In this document: positions 34,229-46,027 of the stretch, piece by piece
Position numbering within the stretch: the stretch's first letter is position 1
Layout of the letters: the number at the start of each line of letters is the position of its first letter
Source of the DNA: Elmis aenea
Taxonomy: Eukaryota > Arthropoda > Insecta > Coleoptera > Elmidae
DNA length: 64,000 bases
Direction: 5' to 3'
Assembly: GCA_947652605.1 (NCBI GenBank)
Contig: OX393578.1
Location: 33,857,470 to 33,921,469, forward strand
Made by a program: the position numbers and the translations under genes
Notes under the pieces: generated by a model
What the model was told of the DNA's origin: nothing
Database searches by the model: none
Seen by the model: only the letters and a program-made list of their open reading frames with translations

Positions 34229-34690
34229 CAGGGTGTCCCAGGTATCGTAACCAGCATGGGGATCTGTAAACGGTAAGAGATACAGAGTTGGTCTAATTCT
34301 AATGCATGATTCAAAATGATCTATCATTTAAGAGCAATTATTCTATGAAAAAATCTTTAAAAAGTAATCGTTTTTGTGCTATTGATAAAAAAAAATTGAC
34401 GTTTTCGATTTTTGTTTATAGCTTGCTTATTTGAAATCATACTCACAATATTTTTCGACATGCTCAGGACACTTTTTTGCATAGATTTGCATTTGATTTT
34501 GTTGTTTTAACACAAAAACATTAAATAATTAAATATATTTTTTACATTTCAGAATAATTTATGAATTTTCAGTTACTATTACTATTGAATTTAAATTATA
34601 ACATGTGTTTTTAAAGTGTAGCCCACTCTCTATGGGCAATCCAAATTTGAGATCTGCACTTTAGTAAACTTTTCCTAAGCATATTTCTTG
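34229..34690. mobile_element. Half copy of a CAGGGTG palindrome
   Basis: CAGGGTGTCCCAGGTATCGT, then GCATGGGGATC, GGTAAGAGATACAGAG and TTTTCGACAT blocks in the same order as the left arm at 51420, up to the AAATTTGAGATCTGCAC block at about 34650. No right arm is present. Confidence 0.7.
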
Positions 34691-35399
34691 TTATTGATGT
34701 AAACTGATGTAAATAATTTAATCAAGTGATAGATAAGTGGTTTATTTCAGAAAGCAAATCCTAGCCAACTGTGTTGAACTCAAATATGGCGCTTAAAAAA
34801 TAACTAATAGTACGTCTAAAAAGCAAACCGTATCGACTAAGCAAACAGTAGAGATAATTAACTACATGTAGAATAAAAGTTGCAGTTAAAAGTTTTTGTA
34901 GGATATTAAGATTCTTATTTAAAATACTGCAGTCATAAAAAGTTTAATCAATTTATCGGATTTTTTCAATTTTACGTAAACACGATGGCAGTTATCTAAA
35001 ATTTTGTTTTCCTATTATTGTTAATGGACATAAAACATAGCATGTATGCCAAATTTACATATAGTCTATCACTATTAATAAGCAATAACCTGATGGTCAG
35101 TTTCGGATTTGAATCAGCCGGAATTGTTAAATAAATTTCGTAATGTGTATTTGTCACGTGTGTAGGTATAGTTAAAAATACGATCTAAACTGTAGTCAAG
35201 ATTTAAGATAAATCAACTTGTAAGTTATTTTTTCTATTAGTTTACAAATGGGTGGGTATACACCAAGATCTTGGTGTTTGAAATAGTTTGAGCATTATCA
35301 AATTGCATCTTTGAGACACAATGGTATGCGTATAAACGGATTTAAATTAAAGTTAGAATCGATAATCTGTAACTGAAAAATTTTCGAAACATAATTATG

Positions 35400-35790
35400 A
35401 TTTCAGACGGTTGGCAGGAGTCTCAGCGGCGGCGTCAAAGACGCATTCGTTTCATTTCAATTACACGGGAGATATGTGGCCAGTAATTCCCATGTAGGTA
35501 GGTGGGACGACATTTGAATGTTAACGAGACCGAAATCTGTCAAAGCTGCCGCTTCCGTTGCGGCGTCACCCGACAAGCTGGAATTACTGCACGGTGCGTT
35601 GTACAGACAACCGAATTTCTTATTGTTTTATTGGTTTTTAGTGATATTTGTCATCGGCACATCACGATGTCATTTTTTATTTATTCTACGTGTTTATATT
35701 CAATGCGCTTCGGATTGTTTGCCTGGAATAAATACACAATACATACATTTAGCTTCACCGTCTGGCGTTAAAATTCTTTAAGAATTTATA
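35400..35790 (+). other. GC-richer island, possible exon, unassigned
   Basis: After a CAG at about 35406, roughly 200 bp rich in CpG stands out from the AT-rich background. Two overlapping plus-strand ORFs (35502-35771, 35518-35781) run through it, and one contains KSVKAAASVAASPDKLELLHGALY. I do not recognise either product. It may be an exon of a gene extending elsewhere, or an old repeat. Confidence 0.3.
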
Positions 35791-36439
35791 CCTATTAATA
35801 TTTGTTAAGTTACAGTTCTCCGTGGCGTTCTATATGTGCAAAAAAAAAACAATTCAACATAAGTAATTGCCACCGATAATAATAATAATCAAACTTAAAT
35901 GCAACATCGTATATTCTTCAACGAAAACTAGACAGAGCCGTACACTTATAAGAGAAGTTTAAGTTTTTTACCATCCCCATTAGCGCATAATAAGAAAATT
36001 CAAAAATATATGTATAAATACGCAAAAATAACATATATTATTTAAAATAAAATAATTAGTTCGCTGTACGAAAGGTGCGCCGGATCAATATTCGAAAAAA
36101 GTTCGCCACGTGAAAAAAGGTGCGTCGGTTTGGTGTATTGGTGTATGCGAAATCCTCCTATTTGAGGTTCTAAAATCAAATACGTTGTTTCGGTTGTCTT
36201 TTTTGGGATTAACTTTGTAAATAACTTTTCTGCTACAACTTTGATACGAGGATCTAGCTCAGTTTATTGAAAATAAAAAAACACTGACAATTTGGTAACA
36301 TTTAATCTTAAATAAATATGTTCAAAGTAATTTCCTTCAGCAATAATATTTTTTCTTTCTTTGTTTTTCTTACTTTCCATTTCTAAAAATTAATAAGTAA
36401 TTGTTTCTCGGTTAGCCTGCAAAATAATCATAAAATAAA

Positions 36440-37010
36440 TACTTTCTACGCCGCAAATTTCTTTTTAAGTCTAAAAATCGCACATTGCTAAGTCAGGTGA
36501 GTAACACTCTATTACTTCAATATTTTTTTTGGCAAAAAACTGGAGTTGAAGCTGCTTTATGAGAAGATGCATTATCGTGATGGATCGTAATCCCTATGGA
36601 ACTCTATTTAATACTCCAGGCAAATATTTTTCTGTACCATTTTGCTGTAACTGTCTTTTGTGCATTGACCAAGTATTCCTAAACAAAACTGCATACATCA
36701 GTTTTTTTATTGTTCACTGCTTTTTGGTCATAATCAGAGTTTTCTCATCTCTGTGAATCCATACTAAACTGTTTGGGCGTAAACACATCGAAAAACGAAA
36801 TGTTAGGTTTTCGTGTGTTACATTTTTGGGCCAGCCATTATTAAGAAGATTCAAAGTTTTATGGCAAATTCTTAGGTGCACTGATTTTAAATCTCAGAGA
36901 GCTAATGCGACACAAAAACTGATCATGGAGGATTGTTGTGACAGCTGTGGGCCCAATCTTAAGTTGATGCTCTAATACTGCATAGATGGCTGGTTTTATT
37001 GTCATCTTCA
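36440..37010 (-). pseudogene. mariner-like transposase remnant, minus strand
   Basis: Minus-strand pieces in order: IYAVLEHQLKIGPTAVT (about 36990), ISFCVALAL and KSVHLRICHKTLNLL, WIHRDEKTLIM (about 36750), then HDNASSHKAAST (about 36575) followed in another frame by IEVIECYSPDLAMCDF (about 36500). HDNA..H and SPDL..CDF surround the second and third catalytic aspartates of mariner. Stops and frameshifts break it repeatedly. It is distinct from the copy at 28560, being much more diverged from it. Confidence 0.65.
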
Positions 37011-37510
37011 ATTTTATTTTTAATAGCAAAAATTAAATATGGCGCCTCTCAGAAAAAGGAAAGTTTATGCCAAAAAATTTAATCGAATCGACGACCAAAA
37101 TTTGATACAAAATAAAAAGTTGCCAATAAAAGGGCCCACGAAGTTTTAAAATATAAGTGACAAACAACGTAAAATCTGTTTTTCAGATATTTTTTCATTG
37201 ACATGTGTCCCAGTTATCGTAAACAGCATGGAAATATCGTGAACGGTAAGAGATACAAAGTTGTTTAAATGATTCAAAATGATCTATGATTTAACAGCAT
37301 TTATTCTATGAAAAAAAATCTTGATAAAAATTAATAATTTTTGCCTTATACATAAAAAACAAAAAAATGACGTTTTCGTTTGTATTTTATGACTTGCTTA
37401 TTTGAAATCATGCTTTAAAAAAATATTTTTCAACATGATCAGAACACTATTGTGTAGATTTGAAATTTGTTAATAAATTTTACCTATCTTCATTCGTTTT
37501 TGTTATTTTG

Positions 37511-37582
37511 ACATCTATCGATATCGAAATTATATCGAAATATCGATATATCGACATATCGACACATCGATATATCGATATA
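37511..37582. repeat. TATCGATA-rich tract
   Basis: About 70 bp of TATCGATA, TATCGAAA and TATCGACA units at the left edge of the palindrome loop, followed by a purine-rich region. Confidence 0.8.
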
Positions 37583-38410
37583 AAAGGGGCGCGAAGCTTA
37601 AACAGTGAAAAAAGAGACTGGTGACCTAAAAAAAAAAAAAAAAGCTTCTCGAAAAGGAAAAGAGAACAGGACATAGAAGACATATCAAAAGGGAGTGAAA
37701 AGAGTAAAAAGAATAACAGGACACCTCAAAAAGAGAAAGAAGATAAAACGGATGCGCTTATGAGCATGATCAAGGAAGTAATGAGAGATATAAAAGAAAT
37801 AAAACATGACCAGACCAGAGATCATATCAGGAGGAACTGAAGGAACGGAAACAGAAAAATAAATTGCTGAAAAATAAACACAAGATAATAAGAGAGAAGA
37901 TGAAATCCGTAGAAGATAAAGTTAGAGGACTGGAAACAGAACCAAAAATAATATCGTTGTGACAGGCTTGGAGATAAAAACTGATAACAAAGTAGACCAT
38001 ACATAAACTTGAACACCTTATTGAAAGAGGAACAGGTAGGGGAGAGTGCCCAACAGTGAGACGCTTTCTTTTTAAGTTAACACAAACTTCTTAATATTAT
38101 GACAAGATAACTAGTTTTTGTGCTATAATGAAGTTTTGGACTTTGTTGTCATGTTTTTATCTTGAATTTTAAAATTTTTAATAATTAACACCGATTAATT
38201 ACAAAACTATTTATAGTTGCATTTGTCTCATTGTTGGGCACATGTGCCCAACAATGAGACATCGCTGATCCAACAGTGAGACAAGAATTTTTATGAGTTA
38301 ATATTTATTTTAAAGCTTTTATAAAATAAAGATTTCCTAAGAACCAAAGTAAAGTTTTAATTTGGGTATATTTTATTAAAAAACATATAAAATAATACAG
38401 GTAAATCTTT

Positions 38411-38550
38411 CACAACTTAACTTAAATCTATTTTTTGCCACAGAATGGCATAATATTTAACAAACTCAAACAACATTTTTCACAACATAACTTAAATCTA
38501 TTTTTTGCCACAGAATAGCATAATATTTAACAAACTCAAACAACATTTTT
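38411..38550. repeat. 70-bp tandem duplication
   Basis: Two adjacent 70-bp units starting CACAACTTAACTT (38411) and CACAACATAACTT (38481) differ at only a few positions. They lie just downstream of the minus-strand ORF in the pogo-like element. Confidence 0.8.
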
Positions 38551-38594
38551 GGCAGGATAAGAATCTTATTAAACTTAAATAACACAAATAATAT

Positions 38595-39071
38595 CTATCG
38601 AATATTTAACAAACTTAAATCTATTTCAAATGTAAAAGAAGCTTTTTGGCGACTTGTGTGTCCACATGGAATTGTGGGTGGCATAATAAATTTAATATCA
38701 GTTTTGGGGATTATACATTCATCGGTAACTTCAGGGAATACGAATCTGTTGGTCCCTCTCGTCTGGTTTCTCAAGAATGTGATTTCGTAGTCTTCGTTTG
38801 ACTCAATCTTTGAAATAACTTTTTCAATGAAATATATCTTTGTTTTCTCTCCTTTACCAGTAAACTCTACGAGTACAAAATCACCTTCTATCGGACTTCT
38901 ATGTAGGTCATGAAATCCATCTGGATCAATTCTAGCAAAACACTCGTCCCCAGATGATGAGTCTAGTATCGGTTCTTCCTCCGACGTTTCTGAATCTTCT
39001 AAACATATTTGTTTTTTCATCTTTGACCATTGAATGTTATCTTTCTTGGTAGCTTTATTTTTCCTTATCAT
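38595..39071 (-). CDS. Isolated C-terminal domain of a pogo-type transposase, 158 codons
   Basis: An intact ORF beginning MIRKNKATKKDN, then an acidic patch (EDSETSEEEPILDSSSGDE), then a compact domain with GDFVLVEFTGKG, KIYFIEKVISKI, YEITFLRNQ, NRFVFPEVTDE and KFIMPP. This layout, a charged linker and a small beta-rich domain of the type VGDFVLV.F....YVG.I, is what I recall at the C-terminus of insect pogo/Tigger-like transposases, after the DDE domain. No catalytic or DNA-binding domain is left. Because the ORF is open over its whole length it may be recent, or may be kept for its own sake. Whether it is translated is unknown. Confidence 0.55.
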   Translation of the reverse strand: MIRKNKATKKDNIQWSKMKKQICLEDSETSEEEPILDSSSGDECFARIDPDGFHDLHRSPIEGDFVLVEFTGKGEKTKIYFIEKVISKIESNEDYEITFLRNQTRGTNRFVFPEVTDECIIPKTDIKFIMPPTIPCGHTSRQKASFTFEIDLSLLNIR

Positions 39072-40530
39072 GCTTTTCTCTTCTATTGTATTCTTCTCGG
39101 GGGTATCGGTTAATGTAAGTACATCATGTCCATCAGTGAGACATTGTCTTACTGAAGGACCATTCCATTTGTCTCACTGTTGGACATGCACATGCGACAG
39201 ACATTTTGTTACACAAAATGTATAGAACAATACCTAATCACATAAATATCACAGATATACAAACTACACAACAAAACTTACCTTTATAAAAATTAGTTTC
39301 CAAAAATACTTACACGAAGTCACAAAAAAACGCAAAATTTGACAATCGTGAAAAATTACTATTTACACTTAAATTAACCGTACATTAATTTAGATTGTAG
39401 TAGCTTGTAGTAACATCATGGATACTGGAGTAAAAGAGCGGATTTTAAGTTACATTTGAAATAACCAATGGGATGAAAGATCAAACAAATAATAAGTGGG
39501 GGAAACACAATGTCTCACTGTAGGACCTGTCTCACTGTCGGGCACTCTCCCCTATACAAGTTCAGATTAAAAACGCCATACAGATAGGAACAAAAGCATG
39601 TAAGTTAGAACTAGTCAAACCATTAGAAAAAGAAAAAATAATGAAAAACAAGTATAAGTTAAAACAACTCCAAGAAATAGTATATATAAACAACTTAATG
39701 ACAAAGGAGGAACTGGAAATTCAAAAGAAGCTAAAACAAATAGCGGAAGAAGAGAGCCGGAAACGAAGAACAGCAAAAATAGGATATCAAAAGATCACAA
39801 TTGATGGAAAAGAATGGAGATGAGACAGGGAACAGGAAAAGGTGAAAGAAAATAAAACACAACAAACCATCAACCTTCCAAAAACTGATAGCAAAGAACA
39901 ATAGAAATATTAGGTTAGCGATACAGGCAACGAAAAAGGACACGAGTAGGAAAATAAACTAAAAAAAATAAGAAAAAAATAAGAAATAAGAAAAGACATC
40001 GGAATTTTTTTTTAACCTCGACCCCGCTGCTAGAAGAGGTTACCGGATAATATAATATATAAGTTGATTTTAAAATAACAAAAACAATTGAAGATGGGCA
40101 AAATTTATTAACACATTTTAAATCTACGCAAAAGAGTGTTCTGATCATGTCGAAAAATATTTTGAGTATGATTTTAAATAAGCAAAAATCGAAAACGTTA
40201 TTTTTTTGTTTTTTATAAACAGCTCAAAAACGAACCTAATTTTTTCAAGAGTTTTTCGTAGAATGGTTTTTTAAAATCATAGATCATTTTGACTTATTTA
40301 ACAATTTCTGTATCTCTTACCGTTTACAATTTTTACATGATCCCCATGCTTTTCAGTTTCACGATAACTGGGACACCCTGTATAATGAAAATGAATGCAG
40401 ATATCAGAAATGTGGATAGTATTATTCAGTATACAATTAAGTAACTTTGTTAAATTTAAACACATAACCTATCATAATTAAACAATTTCTCTATGTTGGA
40501 ACTGAAATTTCACTCAGTTTAATAAGGTTT

Positions 40531-40789
40531 TTTTTTTTTTTTTTTTTTTTTTTAATTGAGTGTTTAAGGACGCTTCGACAGCTATGGCCATTAGCGTCCG
40601 GGAGGAGGGGGCGGGGAACAAGGAAAGGGTGGGTAAGGTAAGGGTAGGTGGAAGTACTGTCACAGCATTTGCCTATAGTAGGTAGAGGAAACCACCTGAA
40701 ACCTCTACGATGACAGACGGCCGTGGGATTCGAACCCACGACCTCCCGATTAACTCGGAAGGTTGCGTACCAACCAGCCACGGAGCTCG
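40531..40789 (-). mobile_element. tRNA-derived SINE with 14-bp target duplication
   Basis: Read on the minus strand it starts GAGCTCCGTGGCTGGTTGG, with an RNA polymerase III A box (TGGCTGGTTGGTACGC, 40780-40765) and B box (GGTTCGAATCC, 40737-40727), an anticodon-arm-like hairpin and a T-arm GTGGGTTCGAATCCCAC. A body of about 160 bp follows, then a poly(A) tail (the T run at 40531-40555). The direct repeat GTTTAATAAGGTTT flanks it exactly (40517-40530, 40790-40803). The exact repeat and long A tail suggest a young copy. The 96-codon ORF across it is not a gene. Confidence 0.92.
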
Positions 40790-40803
40790 GTTTAATAAGG
40801 TTT

Positions 40804-42424
40804 ATTTGCTAATTTCTGAAAACGTACGAAATAATCGAAATAGTAATAAACTTTGGGGTATTTTATAACTTGTAAAGTTAAGAAATGTTTTAATTTTAGT
40901 GGTTACAGAGTGAACACTGAACAGCCTTTTTTCATTTACAAAAAATGTTTAAAAAAATATTCAAATGAAATGAAAATCCAACTTTGAAGTTCGAAAGATA
41001 AAAGTAAATAAATTATAAGGATGACTGTCATTATATCACCTTTTCACGTTTTGACTTCATTATAACTGAAATCATGTATTTGGGTTTTTGGAGTTTTTGG
41101 GAGAAACATTTTTTTTTTTGAATCTCACGACTTTTTATATGTTTAGAATCTTGTTAATTTTTTACGGGACCCAATGCGTTTTGAGCTTAATCTGTAGACA
41201 AAGTTTACTCAAGCATAGATTTAGAGAGAGGTAAATTAGAGAGAGTTAGTCAAGTGTCCGGGATGCTGTGGCCTGATTGTGGTCGAGGGTGGTGCGCCCC
41301 CGCAGAGACGATAATTACTTCAGAGCCCCGCCCTGGGCGCGCCGCGTGCCCGCATCTCATTACACTTGTTGACAAACGATTACAGAGTGCTGATATTCGG
41401 TTTATAAATAAACTGTGCTCTTATAATGAATCTTTAAAATTTAAAATCAGTTTTTTTTGACACAGACTTGAACTTTAAGAGCATACTAAAATGAATCACA
41501 AAATTTGACTCTTACACATTTTATTTAAAAAAACATAAATATAGAAAATTTCTTGGTCAGTTATTAACAAATACGTTGCTTATACAATTGTTGAGTAAAA
41601 GTATAAAAATTAGTTAAGTAAATAATTTTAACAAGAAACGGACGTCAGCATTTTTTTGATTGAATTTTTGTATAATCGGTGCAACATTTTCTACTTAATA
41701 CGAATGTTGACCTTTAGAACAATGGTAACAATGTTTAATTACAACACAAAAAATATAATTGATCAAACTCAAACGAAATATAAATATTCCAAAACAATTT
41801 ATCCAACAAGCAACGTATATCGAAAGGGAGGGAATGTAAAAATAATAAATATGATCTATTTTTAATGTTGGAATTGCTTAATCTTAAAAAATAAGTAAGC
41901 CTGTGCATTATTTTTTATACTGACCCAAACAACATCTAGTATCGTCTTTAAAACCTCCAAATAGTTGTGTTATATAAGTTGTTAAATGTATAAGTTTCGG
42001 ATCTGTGCACAAGAAATAAAATAAATAAATAACTCCACAGCGATTATTTTTATACAAAAAAACCTTTAACATTCTTAAAAGATAACATGAAGGGTGTTAG
42101 GTGAAAACAATTTTTATTAGATCTTTACAATTTAATTTTAAAGGTTTTAAAATCTATTTTTTATTCATAGAGCTGCATCAACCAAACTTTATTTTACTAT
42201 GGATTATATTATTATAAATGAGTAATATTCAATGAATGTGAAAAATAGGTTTCATTAAAACTTTAATAATTAGTTCAATACCTCCAAATCGGTTAAAAAT
42301 GACATTCCTCGGTTATTTTCTGCAACAAATATATAAAACTATGTATCTATATATTTTTGAAAAGCTAAAAAAATTCCCTTTCATATAAAGTCATGGCCAA
42401 CTAGGGTTTCCATTTAAAGACATA
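40804..42424. other. No assigned gene; GC island at 41250-41360
   Basis: Mostly AT-rich and empty. About 110 bp at 41250-41360 is GC-rich with many CpGs, in the 68-codon plus-strand ORF 41254-41460 of unknown nature. 42088-42250 is an inverted relative of the core of the foldback at 26759-28116. Confidence 0.35.
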
Positions 42425-42426
42425 TA

Positions 42427-43863
42427 CAGGGTGTCCCAAATTCGAGTAAATGCATGGGGATCTCGCTTATCTTAAGAGCTACGAGGTCGGTTAAATTAGG
42501 GCAAAGTTGCGAAATTGGATGCTTAACAAATATCTGCAAAGAAAATTTCAAGAAAAACTAAAAAAATTGATTTTGTTTTTTTTTCCCTGTATCCTACATT
42601 TTTTAAGATATCGACAATCTGAAATCACTTCTTCATGGCAACTTCTTATGCTTTATATTTTGAGATTACATAGAATTTACAACAACGTTTCGTCTCTTCA
42701 GAACCATCATCAACTTCATTTTTTTAAATACGGCGAAAAAAATTTAATCTCATAGTCGGATAGCATTTTGTCTTCTGATTACAATGATATATGACACTTA
42801 ATATCTAAAATGATATTTTACCACAAAATTTTGATAAAAACTCATTTTGTCCAATTTTTTAATCAAATGATCTTGTACAAAAAAAAAGCAAAATAAAAAA
42901 CAAAACAATTTTTTTGTTTATTTGTTGTTCTGTTAAAACTGTCACTTTGAAATTAATATGATAGTGATTAATTGTATAATTTGCAACCAGCTAACAATTC
43001 TTTGAATTTGTGCTTTTTTTAATTAAATATGACAATCAACTCTTTTTAAGGAATTCGAGAAATGTCATAATATACACAAAATTTTGTTTTGTCATGGCAT
43101 GCTTTTTAATTTTTAACAGTTTATTCAATACTTCATTAAAATAAATGTACAATATCATATTTGCAACACCTTTTATTTTCCATAACTGACGAAAATTATT
43201 TTAACAATACTCCGCAATACAAGAAGGGATAGCGAATAAATAAATAAATTAAAAATGTACTACCAGAACATAGTGAAAATAAAAATTGAGAACAAAAGTA
43301 CAAATATCAAAGAATTTCTAGCTGGTTGCAAATTATACAATTAATCAAGATCATATTAATGTCAAAGTGACAGTTTTTTTGTTTGTATAAGATTCTTTGA
43401 TTAAAAAATTGGACAAAATGAGTTTTTCTCAAAATTTTGTGGTGAAATATCATTTTAGATATTAAGTGTCATATATCATGGTAATCAGAAGACAAAATGT
43501 TATCCGACTATAAGATTAAAATTTTTTCGCCGTATTTAAAAAAATGAAGTTGATGATGGTTCTGAAGAGACGAAACGTTGTTAGAAATTCTTTGTTATTT
43601 CAAATATAAAGCGTAAGAAGTTGCCATGGAGAAGTGCTTCCAGATTGTCGATATCTTAAAAAATGTAGGATACAGGGAAAAAAAACGAAAATAATTTTTT
43701 TAAGTTTTTCTTGAATAACTTTTGAATTCAGATAGCTATGACAATTTTCTTTGCAGATATTTGTTGAGCATCTAATTTCGCAACTTTTCCCTAATTTAAC
43801 CTACCTCGTAGCTCTTAAGATAAGCGAGATCCCCATGCATTTACTCGAATTTGGGACACCCTG
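42427..43863. mobile_element. TA-flanked CAGGGTG palindrome, 1437 bp
   Basis: CAGGGTGTCCCAAATTCGAG and its mirror CTCGAATTTGGGACACCCTG, with TA at 42425-42426 and 43864-43865. Long near-perfect arms share blocks such as GCATGGGGATCTCGC, TCTTAAGAGCTACGAGG and ATCATCAACTTCA. The same family as the decayed copy at 1645. Non-coding. Confidence 0.9.
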
Positions 43864-43865
43864 TA

Positions 43866-44269
43866 TACATAAGTCCAGATCGCTAAAAATAATAATTTTG
43901 TTTTTAAATTAAGCATAAAAGTTTGTATAAAAAACCTTTATAACATTTTATTCTATTTTAATAAATAAAGAAGTTACTTAAGTATAGTAAATTTTCAAAA
44001 ATGATAACATTTTATTTTTCGTCTGTAGTGTCAAAATGGAAAGCGATATAAAAAATCTGATTCTCAAAAAAAAAAGCTTAATATATCGATATCAGATTTT
44101 CGCTAACTGTAGTAACTTAGATACCCCGTACAACATTCGAATTTGGTCCACACGGTAAATTTATTTGCAATTTAAATAATTTGTTTATAAATTACAAAAG
44201 TTTACAAAAAACTGTTTGTAACTAAATTATCATAAATCAATAGTATCTAAGTATATTATATACTAACAA
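43866..44269. other. AT-rich spacer
   Basis: No gene. Short TATCGATATC at about 44080 and a GAATTTGGTCCAC sequence at about 44140, the latter like the ends of the MITE at 6713. Confidence 0.4.
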
Positions 44270-44950
44270 CGGAGGGTCACGATACGTTGTCACTACAATT
44301 TGATTAAGGCTGTGTTTATTGCATTAGGACATCAAAACTAAATGTTTTCCAGAGTTATACGTGCCACTGGCCATTTCCTTCGGAAAAATAGGGGAAAAAC
44401 TGTATCGCGTTGGCCATGAAACCGTTAGAGACAAAATCTAAATTTTTCTATTTACCAATGCGCGCATCCTTTGCAAGTAAAATGGTGCAAAGTTTTTGAA
44501 AAAATCTTAAACGGTTCCGGAGAAAAACGTCAAAAACGAAACCCCTGCATAAGCGCTATGATTTGAGAAGTTGTGGTATATCTGTATAACTATATCTATG
44601 CGACTTGCATAGGCGTTTAACATAGCGAAAATCGCATTTACAAGGGCCTCGTTTTTCGCGTTTTTCTCCAGACCCGCTTAAGATTTTTTCTAAAACTTTT
44701 CACCATTTTACTTGCGAAGGATGCACGCATTGGCAAATAAAAAAATTTCGGTTTTGTCTCTGACAGTTTCATGGCCAACGCGATCGCAAAAATTACTTTT
44801 ATTATTCAACTTTTCAGTTGTTCCCCTATTTTTCCTAAGGAAATGGCCAGTGGCACGTATAACTCTGCAAAACATTTAATTTTGATGTTCTTGATGCAAT
44901 AAACACAGCCTTAATCGAATTCTAGCGACAACGTATCGTGACCTTCCCTG
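44270..44950. mobile_element. Foldback element, about 680 bp
   Basis: GGAGGGTCACGATACGTTG at the left pairs with CAACGTATCGTGACCTTCCC at the right. Inner inverted blocks include ACGTGCCACTGGCCATTTCC, GGCCATGAAACCGTTAGAG and GCGCATCCTTTGCAAGTAAA. The exact ends and any target duplication are unclear. A fragment of the same family sits in the ZnT intron at about 11985-12135. Confidence 0.7.
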
Positions 44951-46027
44951 GTAAGTAGTATGTATTGCTAAAACAATTGTGTTAAAAATACAAAACAAAA
45001 TTAAACTTCTTAGCTCATGTGATTTATTGACAGACGGACACAACAATTTTTGACTTATTCGTTTATCCGGCCAACCTTTTTGTAAAGTGGTTCAAATATA
45101 TTTTAAAAACCGGATTTGTTTTAATCTTATAATATTAATTAGGAAGGTTTGACACTTCTGTGGAATTAATAAAATCCTCCTTCTTAATGTAAAGATATAA
45201 TTAAAATTCTAGGTAAGACTAAATTCACGCCGTCGATTATTAATTTTCATGCATGTATTATGAGTATGGGGTATTGTTCAAAAATATGCTTTAATCTAAG
45301 GAAAACTTATACCGAGAAACAAAATGATTTATGTATTAGAGCTTTTCTAATTGTGCATGCGCTTCCTATACATCTGACAGGAAGACTCCTACGATATTTA
45401 AATTAAAGTCACGTTTAGTTCTATCTGAACTGTCAGATAATCAAAAGTGATTCTCTGAAATTTCTTATTTATGAACGTGTATTAATTTACATTGAAAGCG
45501 TGTAAATATTTTTAATTGTCTATTATTGAATTAGAATGGTTATCCCAAACAAATTACTCATTATTAGAATTTAAAACAGCAACACATCAGGCACCTTTAG
45601 CGGTCATTTTCAAGTAAGCGTTTAAGACGTGAGCATATATTAATTACCAAAATAGATTTATAAACAGTGAAACTCAGTTTACAGAATGAACTAAAATTGG
45701 TCAATGAACTGGTTTAGAATTTTGGAAAAATAAGGGTTTTAATTTACAGATAAAACGTTATTATAAATAAATGTTATTAATTAATAAAGAATTTAAAGGA
45801 TTCAAGTCTAATAGTGTTTTACAATTAATGAATGTAGCTATGACTGAAATTTAAAATTTTTATCTTGCAAAATTATTAAAAGATGGTGCAAACGATACTT
45901 GGAAGATCTTTAAGTATCAAGGTTTCTAGAACTTATAATTTCTGTTTCTAATTTAGTAATAGATCGTCATTTTAGAAATTTTTTTTTTTTTAAAAGAACG
46001 TTTAAAATTTAAATTATAATGTATTAT
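44951..46027. other. AT-rich spacer
   Basis: No gene or defined element seen. Confidence 0.4.

Larger units (their letters stand above)
38039..39552 (-). mobile_element. Pogo/Tigger-like non-autonomous element, 1.5 kb
   Basis: The ends GGGGAGAGTGCCCAACAGTG and CACTGTCGGGCACTCTCCCC are inverted copies flanked by TA (38037-38038, 39553-39554). CAACAGTGAGAC-like motifs recur inside (about 38250-38283, 39125-39185, 39505-39540). It holds one ORF (38595-39071) and no HTH or DDE domain. The superfamily call rests on TA duplication and the ORF's resemblance. Confidence 0.75.
37600..39830 (+). pseudogene. LINE ORF1 remnant, split by a pogo-like element
   Basis: Plus-strand pieces resemble the Lys/Glu-rich coiled-coil protein encoded 5' of the reverse transcriptase in many insect LINEs. 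NNIVVTGLEIKTDNKV lies at about 37950. HLIERGTG ends at 38037. After the insertion at 38039-39552, the frame resumes as IQVQIKNAIQIGTKACKLEL and KEKIMKNKYKLKQ, then VYINN-LMTKEELEIQKKL and KIGYQKITIDGKEWRW to about 39830. Removing the insert plus one TA joins the two halves in frame. Frameshifts elsewhere show it is dead. No endonuclease or reverse transcriptase follows. Confidence 0.7.
37198..40380. mobile_element. CAGGGTG-family palindrome with its loop replaced by other elements
   Basis: Left arm 37198-37510 (decayed end CATGTGTCCCAGTTATCGT) and right arm 40059-40380 (end ACGATAACTGGGACACCCTG, TA at 40381) are inverted copies, and both match the element at 51420. Between them, instead of the usual interior, lie a TATCGATA tract, a LINE ORF1 remnant and a pogo-like element. 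Confidence 0.75.

Noticed and set aside
35265..35280. Perfect 16-bp palindrome CACCAAGATCTTGGTG
   Set aside because: No flanking element or neighbouring gene gives it a role; a single short palindrome is expected by chance in a window of this size.
40491..40781. 96-codon minus-strand ORF
   Set aside because: It runs through the tRNA-derived SINE and its A tail; the sequence is explained by pol III boxes.
40720..40789. Functional tRNA gene
   Set aside because: The A and B boxes are present, but the acceptor stem does not close and a long non-tRNA body with poly(A) follows; it is a SINE.
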